32,258 nucleotides of DNA, taken from Chlamydiota bacterium (GTDB lineage: Bacteria; Chlamydiota; Chlamydiia; Chlamydiales; Parachlamydiaceae). Location of the stretch: positions 1 through 32,258 of the forward strand of contig JABDFJ010000024.1 of the NCBI GenBank assembly GCA_013286645.1, written 5' to 3'. Position numbers and translations under genes: made by a program. Positions 1 to 7,768 of the stretch are shown here, piece by piece (position 1 is the stretch's first letter; each line of letters begins with the position of its first letter). The notes under the pieces were generated by a model, which was given only the letters and a program-made list of their open reading frames with translations, was not told the origin of the DNA and ran no database searches.

Positions 1-2
1 CC

Positions 3-152
3 CAAAATCTAGAAGTTATTAAGCTTTTGGTTGAGAATGGTGCTTCACGCAGAAATCTTCAGTATAATTTTAAGAATTATAGCAATGGGAGTGAAACCAT
101 TCACATTCCTTGCCCAGTAATTAACGGTTACTTGCAAAGCGTAAACAGATAA
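3..152 (+). CDS. Ankyrin-repeat protein, C-terminal end (partial)
   Basis: An open frame enters from the left edge and stops with TAA at 150-152. Its first residues, NLEVIKLLVENGAS, match the second helix and following turn of an ankyrin repeat (pattern LEVVKLLLENGA). About 35 non-repetitive residues follow, ending in SVNR. Ankyrin repeats mediate protein-protein contacts and are common in effector-like proteins of amoeba symbionts. Only the last repeat is visible, so neither function nor length can be judged. It is convergent with the zinc-ribbon gene at 321-953. It may be cargo of the integrative element or a flanking chromosomal gene. Confidence 0.6.
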   Translation, partial: QNLEVIKLLVENGASRRNLQYNFKNYSNGSETIHIPCPVINGYLQSVNR

Positions 153-320
153 ATGCTATGACTCTAGGGGTGGTGGTAGAAAAGTTTTCGCCATCCCTCT
201 TGGCTCGAAATTCGATAATGGACGCATCGATTTTTAACTATAATTTGTCTGATTGGGATTCTTATTTTATTTCTATTATTTTGTCATTCCTCATTTTGCA
301 GCTATACTGCATTTGTATTT

Positions 321-953
321 TCAGAATCTATACAATTGCGATCCCAGCAACTCAGCAGCAATGAGAGCACAACCATATTTTGCATAGATTTTGTCCACAG
401 TCTGAATATTCCGTAAACTAAAAAAGTCTGCGATCTGCCCCTGTTCATCTAAATCAAAGTACTTTTCACGCAATTTAGCAAAAGTTTTTTGTCGCATCCA
501 CTTCGGCTTATTCCATTCATCGTTATTTATCCATCTCCCTATTTTTCTTCTCTTCAGAAACAATCTAGTTGATAGAGTTGCGTTTTGACTACGGTAAATC
601 ATTCGAAAGCAATGTCGGCAGGCAAAATTTGCTTTGTGAAAATATAAATCTCTAACTCGCTTTGAACAATAAGGACAGTGGCCAAAAAAACGATAGCCTC
701 CGTAATGACAATGAGTTTTATTAACTTTAATATATGTTGTATCTAATTGTTTCCCTTCACTACTTGAAAGGATAATAACATCATTGTCTACCAAAAGCCG
801 TATGGAGCCGTTCCAGATGTAAAGTCCGGGGTCCTGTATGTTTTGTTTCATGAACTGCGGAATACAAAGCTTAGGAAGATCTGAAGCGGTCAGCTTTAAA
901 CTTCTTTTAGTTCGTCTCTTCCCATAACATTTCCCGCTACCAATGCCACCCAT
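321..953 (-). CDS. Zinc-ribbon protein with N-terminal GGIGSGK motif, function unknown
   Basis: This 210-residue basic protein begins MGGIGSGK. I associate that Gly-rich start with a family of uncharacterised proteins found in prophages and integrative elements (from memory, no search possible). In the middle are two CxxC pairs, CPYC and CRHC, 19 residues apart, which should form a zinc ribbon. The C-terminal half is rich in Lys, Arg and Trp, as in nucleic-acid-binding proteins. It is the last gene of the minus-strand series that starts at the integrase. No Shine-Dalgarno is evident; the ATG is chosen because the GGxGSG motif starts there. A role in DNA or RNA binding is inference only. Confidence 0.7.
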   Translation of the reverse strand: MGGIGSGKCYGKRRTKRSLKLTASDLPKLCIPQFMKQNIQDPGLYIWNGSIRLLVDNDVIILSSSEGKQLDTTYIKVNKTHCHYGGYRFFGHCPYCSKRVRDLYFHKANFACRHCFRMIYRSQNATLSTRLFLKRRKIGRWINNDEWNKPKWMRQKTFAKLREKYFDLDEQGQIADFFSLRNIQTVDKIYAKYGCALIAAELLGSQLYRF

Positions 954-977
954 AAGATTTTATCCGAAATAATTAAG

Positions 978-1106
978 CTAACTTTTTGATTCGCGAACAT
1001 TACAACGTTCTGAATAGCTTCTATTGATTGAAAACCATACTTCCAAGGGGCTTTTTATGTCTCCGCTTTCCTTGAGGAGTTGGTTCACTGCAATTATATC
1101 ATCCAT
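978..1106 (-). CDS. Possible micro-ORF (42 aa) between primase and zinc-ribbon gene
   Basis: An ORF on the minus strand begins MDDIIAVNQLLKESGDIK and ends at TAG (978-980). It sits 24 bases before the zinc-ribbon start and in the same direction as its neighbours. An in-frame TTG five codons upstream (1121) has a Shine-Dalgarno-like AAGGGTGA about 7 bases before it and would give 47 residues. The composition looks protein-like (amphipathic N-terminal helix, acidic, then basic tail), but it is short, has no recognisable family, and could be chance. Confidence 0.3.
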   Translation of the reverse strand: MDDIIAVNQLLKESGDIKSPLEVWFSINRSYSERCNVRESKS

Positions 1107-1189
1107 AAATGCAACACACAAGCTTGACTCACCCTTTTATGTCCTAGCAAAGGCTAAGTTGAGTTTTCCTTTGTTTTGCGTCTTGTCTG

Positions 1190-2242
1190 TTAATGTCCCT
1201 TTGCCTTTCTCTTAATTTCTTTAATGCTAGCTTCGAGCCATATCCTTAAGTCGCCTCCAGCTTGGAAATAGTCACCTGCTGACTTTTCGTAAGGGGAAAG
1301 AATACGCTGAATATTAGGAAACATGTTTTCCCATTTACTCCAGGCAATAGCTCCAGCCTTATCAAAATCAGGAAGAAATAAAATCAGCTGTGTCTTTCTT
1401 AGCAATTGATCGGCTTGAAAATCAATTGGTTTTGTACTTCCACCCAGGGCAACACAATAAACCAAATCGCCAGCTTCTTGTAACACAAGCAATGCATCAA
1501 GCTCGGACTCTATTACCAGTGCACCGGATAAAGAAGTATCACCATAGATCGAAAGGGCTTGTTTTGAACCACTGATTTCAATATATTTCGGCCATTGGTC
1601 TCCCTCTTTCCAATCAGACCTCCTAACCTTAACCTTTACGGCTTGTCCACCTTCAAATGTGGGTATAACAATACCAGCAGGCAGCCATAACTTTCGCTCC
1701 TTGCCATCATCCTTGATCTCCCTGGCTAACCCCCAACCTGAACGATCTCGAAAAAACGACTGAGGATTGTACCCTAATTTAAAACGCGCTACTGTTTCTT
1801 GTGTAATCTTCCGTTCCTCCAAGTGACTCATAGTTTGAGGATCATTCACCAGTTGAGTATAGCACCAATTGACGAAAACCGTGGCCTTTTCTTTCCAGAG
1901 AGCCGATGGTTCTTCAGCTGCCCGGGGTTTTGGTGCAAGCCTCGGCCGCATAGATGTGCTTCGCTGCTTAGGTTCCAATCGCAAGCGTGTGCAGGCTTCC
2001 AAATATCCAAGGCCGTGTAACTCGCGTAAGAATGTAATTGCATCACCATACTTTCCACATACGCGGCAACTGTAGCGACCACCTTGATAATCGCCGTTGT
2101 TATTGTGTCGCAATGGCCAAATAAGAAAGCGATCATCACCATCTTTACAGAATGGGCATGGGCTGCAATATTCGCCACCATGGGTCGCGGCTTTGCGTTT
2201 CGAGATATAGCTGGCCTCTTCTATTAGATCTTTCATGTCCAT
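1190..2242 (-). CDS. DNA primase of mobile-element type (zinc ribbon plus Toprim)
   Basis: This 350-residue protein would make RNA primers for replication of the element. Residues 26-62 carry a zinc-binding site (C29-P-F-C32 and C59-R-V-C62) followed by GDAITFLRELHG, typical of the N-terminal zinc domain of DnaG/P4-type primases. A basic Pro-rich linker lies near residues 91-112. A Toprim domain occupies about 240-330, with E245 in LVIESELDAL and the acidic pair D292/D294 in FLPDFDKAG as metal ligands. No helicase domain is fused; the helicase is the separate gene at 2525-3952, so the pair corresponds to a split P4 alpha-like protein. It is much shorter than chromosomal DnaG (about 600 residues) and is probably the element's own primase. 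Confidence 0.88.
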   Translation of the reverse strand: MDMKDLIEEASYISKRKAATHGGEYCSPCPFCKDGDDRFLIWPLRHNNNGDYQGGRYSCRVCGKYGDAITFLRELHGLGYLEACTRLRLEPKQRSTSMRPRLAPKPRAAEEPSALWKEKATVFVNWCYTQLVNDPQTMSHLEERKITQETVARFKLGYNPQSFFRDRSGWGLAREIKDDGKERKLWLPAGIVIPTFEGGQAVKVKVRRSDWKEGDQWPKYIEISGSKQALSIYGDTSLSGALVIESELDALLVLQEAGDLVYCVALGGSTKPIDFQADQLLRKTQLILFLPDFDKAGAIAWSKWENMFPNIQRILSPYEKSAGDYFQAGGDLRIWLEASIKEIKRKAKGH

Positions 2243-2524
2243 TTGTACGATCCGTCCTATTCAATGTCTTTTCGATTTACAATTTCGTCTTATCGAGATA
2301 TTTCTTTAATGATTGATTATCAACCCCCGTCCCATCTGTCCTATCTGTCTTATGACTTTTGTTGCTAAAAGGTTTATTCATTATTTTCGGAAAAGGCCTT
2401 TCGCAAACAAATCTGTTTTCTTGAGAATTGTTTCATTTGATAAAACAGATAGGACAGATAGGACATGACACTGCAATATAAGCACTTATAATTTTTGGTT
2501 TGATAAGACAGAGATAGGACATAG
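2243..2524. repeat. Iteron-like cluster (GATAGGACA), candidate replication origin
   Basis: The 282-base gap between primase and helicase holds repeated copies of one motif in both orientations. On the plus strand, AGATAGGAC occurs at 2447-2455 and AGATAGGACA at 2456-2465 and 2512-2521. On the other strand, TGTCCTATCT occurs at 2337-2346, with near matches CGTCCCATCT at 2328-2337 and TGTCTTAT from 2346. A further CGTCCTATT lies near 2251. The block is AT-rich and lies between the two replication genes, where iteron origins are often found. No tRNA, gene or terminator is seen in it. Origin function is inferred; the motif could also be an operator for the primase gene. Confidence 0.5.
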
Positions 2525-3952
2525 TTAAGACCATAGCTTTTCCCATATTATAGCGTCTGCACTGAAAGATTTTTGGAATTCGACTCTTGCTGTGCTCACG
2601 GGAGGTAATTCATAGAAGTAAGAACGTGTGCCAGACGTTCCTCGCTCTTTATTGATAGAGGGCGTTAATTTATGTAATGCGTTTCCAAACCGCTGATTAG
2701 CTTCCGCTTTTAGTCCCTGTCTTATACACCAAGCGCCATAGTCGGTATAAACGGAGGAGCAGAGAATAGTGCTACCCCAGGGCACCGAAGGGGATGCGTT
2801 TCCTATGTCAAAAGATTCGTAAAAAAGAGCTTCGTAAATATATTTTTCAGGGGTCGAAGCGCTCAACATTTTTACTGCGAAAGCTTCCGAGTTTTGTGGT
2901 AGAAGCCATGGATCAAATGACAAGATATTTTCATTTTGAAGTTGATAAAGAAGGGTTGGCAGCCCTCCATTTTCTAATTCGTCACGGATTGCTTTAAAAT
3001 ATGGCCGGTTATCTTTACATTTATTGCTTACATTTAATACAAGAAAACGCCGGGCATCACGCTCTAAATGAACAGGCCAATCTTCATTACTCGACAAAAT
3101 TAAATGCTTAAAATTTCGCATCCTAATTTGGTCTTTACCTTTTCCTTCAATAACACAATCTTTTTCAGTGACCATAGCCTTTAACTTACCGAGGGCTTGT
3201 TTATTTCCTCCCCAAACAGCCTCATTGCCGTGAATAAGAACAGCATTTTTTAAGTGAAAATTGAAGTTCCCTAAAAACTGATTGATGTTGTCTAGCGGCA
3301 AATAGTGTAATCCAAAAATTTCACCAATAGGATCAACGAAAGTGTTCTTTCCTGTGCCCTGCTCACCCATAAGCACTAAAACAGGTGAAAGCAAGTGAGG
3401 CTTTTGCACAAGATGAGCTAACCAACGCCAAACATACTCAAAATAGGTTATATTTCCGGAGCAAATTACTTCTCGAATGTGGTTTTTGAATAGTTCACAG
3501 CTTCCTTCGTTGCTGGGATCAATAGAAAAACCTTTCCATATGTTGTAAGCATCTTCTAAGTGGCTGCTAGATGTTGGATCAAAAGTTATTCCATTGTATT
3601 GCCGACGATTAGGATGTGCCAACCAAACCTTTGCCTTGCTTCTGCGCTTTTTATCAAAACACTCAACAATTTGGTTTTCGTACATATTTAAAAATGATTG
3701 CTTGCTTTCTAGTGTGAAGTCTTTGTGCAAGCCTTTTGTCTTTTCCGTAAGAATGTAAAACTGATCTGTGTGGACGACGGCGTGTTTCTTATTCAGCTCA
3801 TCAACAACTAATTCCTCTGGCGTCCGTGATATAAGATTGTCAAAGGCGGCATCACGTTCAGGCGTAGATTTAGAAGATTTGTTTGGTAGGATTCTCGATG
3901 ATTTCGCGTGTGATTTCTCTTGTGTTACTGATATTTGTTCTGTTAAACTCAT
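2525..3952 (-). CDS. Replicative helicase, superfamily 3 / DUF5906 (NrS-1 polymerase-like helicase)
   Basis: A 475-residue ATPase predicted to unwind the element's origin. The N-terminal domain contains WLAHPNRRQYNGITFDP (about 110-126), a signature I associate with DUF5906 phage and plasmid helicases. The ATPase core has a Walker A, GEQGTGKNTF (K202 as the lysine), an acidic Walker B-like HGNEAVW (E244), a sensor segment HLILSSNEDW (N289) and a likely arginine finger in DARRF (about 301). The last 100 residues are probably a winged-helix DNA-binding region. It follows an unknown 79-residue gene by 18 bases and is separated from the primase by the iteron-like block. The Shine-Dalgarno is weak. 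No polymerase or primase domain is visible in this polypeptide. Confidence 0.88.
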   Translation of the reverse strand: MSLTEQISVTQEKSHAKSSRILPNKSSKSTPERDAAFDNLISRTPEELVVDELNKKHAVVHTDQFYILTEKTKGLHKDFTLESKQSFLNMYENQIVECFDKKRRSKAKVWLAHPNRRQYNGITFDPTSSSHLEDAYNIWKGFSIDPSNEGSCELFKNHIREVICSGNITYFEYVWRWLAHLVQKPHLLSPVLVLMGEQGTGKNTFVDPIGEIFGLHYLPLDNINQFLGNFNFHLKNAVLIHGNEAVWGGNKQALGKLKAMVTEKDCVIEGKGKDQIRMRNFKHLILSSNEDWPVHLERDARRFLVLNVSNKCKDNRPYFKAIRDELENGGLPTLLYQLQNENILSFDPWLLPQNSEAFAVKMLSASTPEKYIYEALFYESFDIGNASPSVPWGSTILCSSVYTDYGAWCIRQGLKAEANQRFGNALHKLTPSINKERGTSGTRSYFYELPPVSTARVEFQKSFSADAIIWEKLWS

Positions 3953-3970
3953 GTAAATTGCCTGTTCTAA

Positions 3971-4210
3971 TTATATTGTAGGCGGCATGTCTTCAGCATC
4001 CGCCTCAAGTTCTTTAATCAATGTGTAAATCCAGTGCAGCTCATTTAAAAGATGCTTTATTCTCATAAACCAAAAACAAATCCTCTTGTCATTTTTTTCG
4101 TGCACGCTTTGGGAAAATCCATTTGCAGCCATATGGAAACAATCTTCAATTATTTGCATCGCAGCTATTGCCCCACTTAGGGCTAGGATTAAAGACTTGT
4201 CGCTTTCCAT
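3971..4210 (-). CDS. Small helical protein, unknown
   Basis: A 79-residue protein beginning MESDKSLILALSGAI. It is predicted mainly helical, with a moderately hydrophobic first helix, several aromatic residues in the middle (FWFMRIKHLLNELHW) and an acidic C-terminus. A GGGG ribosome site lies about 4 bases before the ATG, and the start overlaps the end of the upstream 62-residue gene by 22 bases, suggesting translational coupling. It lies 18 bases upstream of the helicase. I recognise no family. Position suggests a replication accessory or regulatory role, but nothing in the sequence proves it. Confidence 0.55.
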   Translation of the reverse strand: MESDKSLILALSGAIAAMQIIEDCFHMAANGFSQSVHEKNDKRICFWFMRIKHLLNELHWIYTLIKELEADAEDMPPTI

Positions 4211-4377
4211 TTACCCCGATTAATTTCGATTTCGCACATAAACTGTATTAGGAGGTTTGGTAGATATTTAAAAGGCGATCGCATGGTAGTATCGACCATA
4301 ATCCCGTCCAATATTAAACCGTCGGTAATAGTTCCTTTGCGTCCCTTCTGAGTGCCCTTTTTTGTTTGAAACCACAT
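4189..4377 (-). CDS. Small basic protein, unknown
   Basis: A 62-residue protein with a lysine-rich N-terminus (QTKKGTQKGRKG) followed by a hydrophobic segment around PFKYLPNLLIQFM. A good Shine-Dalgarno AAGGA sits 6 bases before the ATG, and the start is 8 bases beyond the stop of the preceding DNA-binding-like gene. The tight spacing and ribosome site support a real gene. It overlaps the next gene by 22 bases in another frame. No family recognised. Confidence 0.5.
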   Translation of the reverse strand: MWFQTKKGTQKGRKGTITDGLILDGIMVDTTMRSPFKYLPNLLIQFMCEIEINRGKWKATSL

Positions 4378-4385
4378 GTTATTCC

Positions 4386-4613
4386 TTAACTTGAAATGTT
4401 ATTGCGTAAATATTCCAAAAGAACCCCTCTTGGAATTACAGATCGGCGGGGTGAGATTTTTACAAATGAAAGTCGTCCATCTTTTAATGCAGACCGTGCA
4501 GCAGGCATCGATCCAAAAAAGCCAATCGAAGTGAGTTGACGAAGAGTATAAAATGGGCGGTTTCCGAGCTTTTCATTAAGCTCTTCCACCAAATTAATCA
4601 TAAGTTTTGACAT
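4386..4613 (-). CDS. Small AlpA/excisionase-like DNA-binding protein
   Basis: From the chosen ATG this is 75 residues, beginning MSKLMINLVEELNEK. The segment YTLRQLTSIGFFGSMPAARSALKDGRLSF reads like the winged helix-turn-helix of AlpA/Xis-type excisionases: a 'TLRQL' helix, a recognition helix with small residues, then a Lys/Arg-rich wing (SPRRSVIPRGVL). An in-frame ATG exists 30 bases upstream (4643), but the internal ATG is preferred because AAAGAGGGT lies 3-5 bases before it. It heads a tight gene run leading to the helicase. In P4-like satellites such a protein activates integrase or excision functions; that is inference here. Confidence 0.6.
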   Translation of the reverse strand: MSKLMINLVEELNEKLGNRPFYTLRQLTSIGFFGSMPAARSALKDGRLSFVKISPRRSVIPRGVLLEYLRNNISS

Positions 4614-4985
4614 AGCACCCTCTTTGTAGGGAGGTATTGCCATGAGGGTGTAAAATTATTTTTTACTTGAAAGCACATGAGTGCGTTTGCTAGTCTTTAG
4701 TTACAAAAGCAATCCAAGATCAAAGTTTGCTCTTTGGCCATGAAATAGGTTGCCGCCTTTTCATGGCTTTTTTGTGACTATTAACTGTCATTTCAGTATC
4801 CCTTCATGGGTCTAACCTCATTGTTATTTCATATGCCTTTTTGATGTGCCTAAAAGGCTTATATTTCCTAAGACGCTAAAAACAGATTTTATCATATTGT
4901 AATTTTATTTCGCTCGGTTTATTTGCTCACAAATAAGCCTAAAATGATTTGTGTTGTCAATTACTGTAGAACGCTGTTGTGTGTT
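4614..4985. other. Intergenic control region of the element
   Basis: This 372-base non-coding stretch lies between two small DNA-binding-like genes that both read leftward. It is AT-rich and contains an orphan plus-strand terminator (4737-4773) with no plus-strand gene before it. A weak plus-strand promoter candidate is TTGAAA at 4667-4672 and TAGTCT at 4691-4696 with an 18-base spacer. The rest (4774-4985) shows nothing I can name. It is the natural place for the element's lysis/lysogeny-like switch. Confidence 0.4.
4737..4773 (+). terminator. Orphan rho-independent terminator, possible sRNA 3' end
   Basis: GCCATGAAA (4737-4745) pairs with TTTCATGGC (4759-4767), followed directly by a run of T. 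The T-run is on the plus strand only, so the signal ends a rightward transcript although all neighbouring genes are leftward. Together with the weak promoter at 4667-4696 it would end an RNA of about 70 bases. A terminator for stray transcription is the alternative. Confidence 0.6.
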
Positions 4986-5234
4986 TTAAGATTTCGATTT
5001 GTTTGGTTGGTTTTGCATTTCGATCCATTTCCAAAAATCCATAACCGAAAGCAAAATCTTGCTTTTACCAACGCGGCGAATAACAACGTCGTTAAAATTA
5101 TTGGTATTATTGTAGATTAGCCACCGGATACTTGATTCAGTAAACGTAGAGTATTTGACGGCAAATTCACGGATGGTTAGATAAGGACCCGCTCTAAGAT
5201 CCTCTTGGGGTATATTTGCATTACATGTTTCCAT
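4986..5234 (-). CDS. Small HTH-like DNA-binding protein
   Basis: An 82-residue protein. Residues about 18-62 (YLTIREFAVKY through RRVGKSKILLSVMDFWKWI) follow the layout of helix-17/excisionase-type domains: 'LTIREFA' first helix, a turn with SSIRWLIY as recognition helix, then a short basic wing and 'MDFWKWIE' as the last helix. A clear GGAGAA ribosome site lies 5 bases before the ATG. It sits between the integrase-linked 352-residue gene and the control region, so it may be an excisionase or a regulator of the replication genes. The exact family is not certain. Confidence 0.65.
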   Translation of the reverse strand: METCNANIPQEDLRAGPYLTIREFAVKYSTFTESSIRWLIYNNTNNFNDVVIRRVGKSKILLSVMDFWKWIEMQNQPNKSKS

Positions 5235-5351
5235 TACATTTCTCCTTCATGAAAAGTATTGTTAAGTAAAATGCAATGATGCCCAACAGGCCATTTATTT
5301 TTCTTCGGTAGAGATTTTTATTGATAAGTGAGTAGGTACAAAATAATTTAC

Positions 5352-6410
5352 CTATTCAGAATAAGCCCCACGCTGGAATTGAATGTAGCATGACGCTTCT
5401 TTGTGCAGAAATTCCAGTCCTTTTGGAGTAAGTTTGGCGCGATAGTATTCGATTAGCGGATCATTAATGATTTTGTCTACTGTTATGCTAGCCACAGGAA
5501 CTTTGTGCTGAAAATTAGCTATAATAAGGGTCCTCAAAATAATTCTGAGAAATTGATAATTGATCGACGCGCACCCATCGGGTTTTATTTCGAGACCTTC
5601 ATAAATTAACAAAGGGTGCATTAGGCGTTCATTCGAATTCCATTTGTTTTGATTAGGTGTTCCAGTCTTTACAAGGCCTGAAGGAATTATTTTTTTAACT
5701 TCATCTTTGATCAATCTACAGCTTTTGGGTATCGTAAAAGTTTGAAGAGCCGATTTCATGATATCATCCTCTATTACTGCTTGAAGGTTCCATCTAAGCT
5801 CTGGTTTGTTCTTCAAGAGATAGTATGCAATAGTTTTGATCACAAGATTTCGTGATTTGCAGTCATATGCACAATATTCATCCTTTGTGGTCATATTAAT
5901 TTTCAGCTTTGTACAATATTCTAAATGCATTTTGTTCGAAAATATGATCTCATGAATCAAGTTTTGAAAGTGAAAAAATCTAAAAAAATACGAATCACAA
6001 ATGCTTATACCTAATTCACGCACATGCATGATTGCTTCGAATTCAATTGTTTCGGTTGGTAATGGAAAAAATAAACTCTTAAAACCTTTTGGGAAACTTG
6101 TTTTTAAAACTCGTGTGTTTTCCCAATGTTCATTCAGGAAATTGATGATTTCTCGTTCATTTTTTGGAAAACAGGTTATACCAAGGTCAAAACTATGTTC
6201 TGAACGCGATGCCCTCCTTAATATGAACGGTCTTTGACACAGGTTATATTCTGTAACCGACTGTGGATTATTTTCTATAGGGCGAATATCTGCGATCTCA
6301 AGCCCCTTATTCACTTTGGCATTACCGAAAAGATAGGCAGCTTCGTAAAAATCGCAAAATTTTAGATCCTTCAATAAGGATAAACATGGTTCTGGTCTGA
6401 CTTCTCTCAT
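5352..6410 (-). CDS. Unknown protein translationally coupled to integrase
   Basis: A 352-residue protein I do not recognise. It has no signal peptide or membrane segment and is rich in Cys and aromatic residues. It includes a Lys/Asn-rich central region (LIKDEVKKIIPSG) and a C-terminal segment (KLTPKGLEFLHKE) with the look of a winged-helix 'LTPKG.EFL' ending, often seen in DNA-binding or replication-control proteins. Its ATG overlaps the integrase stop as ATGA (6407-6410), so it is almost certainly translated from the integrase message. The coupling implies a job tied to integration, excision or immunity. Any specific function would be a guess. Confidence 0.7.
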   Translation of the reverse strand: MREVRPEPCLSLLKDLKFCDFYEAAYLFGNAKVNKGLEIADIRPIENNPQSVTEYNLCQRPFILRRASRSEHSFDLGITCFPKNEREIINFLNEHWENTRVLKTSFPKGFKSLFFPLPTETIEFEAIMHVRELGISICDSYFFRFFHFQNLIHEIIFSNKMHLEYCTKLKINMTTKDEYCAYDCKSRNLVIKTIAYYLLKNKPELRWNLQAVIEDDIMKSALQTFTIPKSCRLIKDEVKKIIPSGLVKTGTPNQNKWNSNERLMHPLLIYEGLEIKPDGCASINYQFLRIILRTLIIANFQHKVPVASITVDKIINDPLIEYYRAKLTPKGLEFLHKEASCYIQFQRGAYSE

Positions 6411-7477
6411 GACGCCTCCATGTTGATTTCTTTAAAGATTTTCTCGTTCATGGATGAAACAACATCCTTTCTGTATGCATCTGAGAGGTGACAATACCTT
6501 TTCGTAACACTTTGATAGGATTTGTGTCCTAAGAGGTCTGCAATCTCATTTAAACTAGATCCATTCATAACACAATAACTAGCGAAACTGTGGCGGAGAT
6601 CATGAAATTTGAAGTTTTCAAGTTTTGCATTCCTAATTACAACTCTCCAAGCGGATCTAAAATCTATAGGTCGTTTAGGCTCATTACCAGGAAATAAGAG
6701 CAAAGAATTGATTTTGCGTTGTTCTTCTAGCTCTTTTAATAACTGTTTAGCAAGCCCTACGAGGGGTAAAATTCTAACTTCATTATTTTTAGTTTCTTTA
6801 AGGATAATGCGTTCTCTTTCAAAATCTATGTTAGACCAAGTAAGGGTTAGGATTTCGGAGCGTCGCATCCCTGTTGAGATACCAAGAATGACAATTGTAT
6901 AGAGATATGGATTCTTGCTGACCTTGCATTGTTGAAGAAGATTTGATCTTTCACTTTCATCAAGGAAGCGGTTTCTCCCATTTGGCAAAGACGGTTTAGA
7001 TACTTTTAAAACAGGGTTGACATCCAACCATTGCCATTCATTCACACATATTGTTAGAATATGAGATAAGGTTTGAATGTATTTCCTTACTGTTGCTGGA
7101 GCTCTTTTTTGCCCATCAATTTCATTGTGAATAAGTTTATTCTTGAATTCATTAATAAGAGAAGTGGTTATCTCTTTGAGGGGTAAATGACCAAGTACTT
7201 TCAGCCACCAAGTAACAAGGTGTTCTCGACGACTTTTTGTAACTGTGGGAAGAATATATTTTTGATATCGTTCAATTGCATCAGAAAGCGTTTTTTTTCT
7301 TGATGCCGTAGTTATTCCATATTTTCCTTCACGCATTTCGGCTTCAGTCTTTTCCGCCCACCGCTTGGCGTCTGTTAATTTCTTAAATGAACGATTTGTT
7401 GGTGGATAGGGACGAATTCTGATTTGCGCATCATAACTGACTCCGCGTTTGCCTTCTCTTCTTCTAAATGTTGCCAT
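6407..7477 (-). CDS. int: Tyrosine recombinase (phage-type integrase)
   Basis: A 356-residue site-specific recombinase. The N-terminal arm-binding region (about 1-60) and SAM-like core-binding domain (about 65-160) precede a catalytic domain with the full set of residues: R205 in TGMRRSEIL, K230 in KETKNNE, H292 and R295 in HDLRHSF, H318 in LLGHKS and nucleophile Y328 in KRYCH. A Shine-Dalgarno AGAGGT lies 5-6 bases before the ATG. The gene points away from the tRNA-Thr gene whose 3' end lies 290 bases upstream, the standard layout for an element integrated into a tRNA 3' end. It should catalyse integration and, with an excisionase, excision. Length and motifs indicate an intact enzyme. Confidence 0.95.
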   Translation of the reverse strand: MATFRRREGKRGVSYDAQIRIRPYPPTNRSFKKLTDAKRWAEKTEAEMREGKYGITTASRKKTLSDAIERYQKYILPTVTKSRREHLVTWWLKVLGHLPLKEITTSLINEFKNKLIHNEIDGQKRAPATVRKYIQTLSHILTICVNEWQWLDVNPVLKVSKPSLPNGRNRFLDESERSNLLQQCKVSKNPYLYTIVILGISTGMRRSEILTLTWSNIDFERERIILKETKNNEVRILPLVGLAKQLLKELEEQRKINSLLLFPGNEPKRPIDFRSAWRVVIRNAKLENFKFHDLRHSFASYCVMNGSSLNEIADLLGHKSYQSVTKRYCHLSDAYRKDVVSSMNEKIFKEINMEAS

Positions 7478-7575
7478 TTCGTACCTCTTTTTTAGGGTTG
7501 CGCATATTAAATGCGATGCATGTTAACTGGTTTCTACTCCTAAAATCCACCTGAAGGATTTAGTATATCGGTCAT

Positions 7576-7695
7576 TTGTCACACTTTTTCTGCATCAACA
7601 TCCCAATCCAAAATAATTGTAGATGTTTTGGATGCCATTAATCCATTTCTGCAGAATGTTGCATGCTTTTGTACATTGCTGTGACAAAAGTGTGA
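7576..7695. other. Integrase-proximal inverted sites (candidate arm-type/attachment region)
   Basis: Between integrase and tRNA-Thr lie paired short inverted repeats: TCACACTTTT at 7579-7588 with AAAAGTGTGA at 7686-7695, and ATCCAAAA at 7606-7613 with TTTTGGAT at 7626-7633. Spaced symmetric sites beside an integrase gene are typical of arm-type binding sites of the attachment region. The crossover core is expected to be the 3' end of tRNA-Thr, but no second copy of that sequence is visible in the window, so the assignment is inferred from position. Confidence 0.35.
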
Positions 7696-7720
7696 AAAAT
7701 TGGTGGTTTGTGAAAAGTAT

Positions 7721-7760
7721 CTAAAAAAGAAAACCCCACTAAACCTAGTTTAGAGGGGTT
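7721..7760 (-). terminator. Rho-independent terminator of tRNA-Thr
   Basis: AACCCC-A-CTAAAC (7732-7744) pairs with GTTTAG-A-GGGGTT (7748-7760) around a 3-base loop. Read on the minus strand it is followed by a T-rich run (7731-7721). It lies just downstream of the tRNA and ends its transcript before the integrase region. Confidence 0.85.
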
Positions 7761-7768
7761 GTAGGCTG

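Noticed and set aside
158..364. 68-residue plus-strand ORF after the ankyrin tail
   Set aside because: No ribosome site, odd hydrophobic composition, overlaps the 3' end of the zinc-ribbon gene on the other strand.
4614..4643. Upstream ATG for the AlpA-like gene
   Set aside because: The internal ATG at 4613 has a better placed AAAGAGGGT site and starts where the domain begins.
1..7768. Second attachment site (direct repeat of the tRNA-Thr 3' end)
   Set aside because: I read the region for GGAGTCGAACC-like sequence and did not see one; it is probably outside the window.
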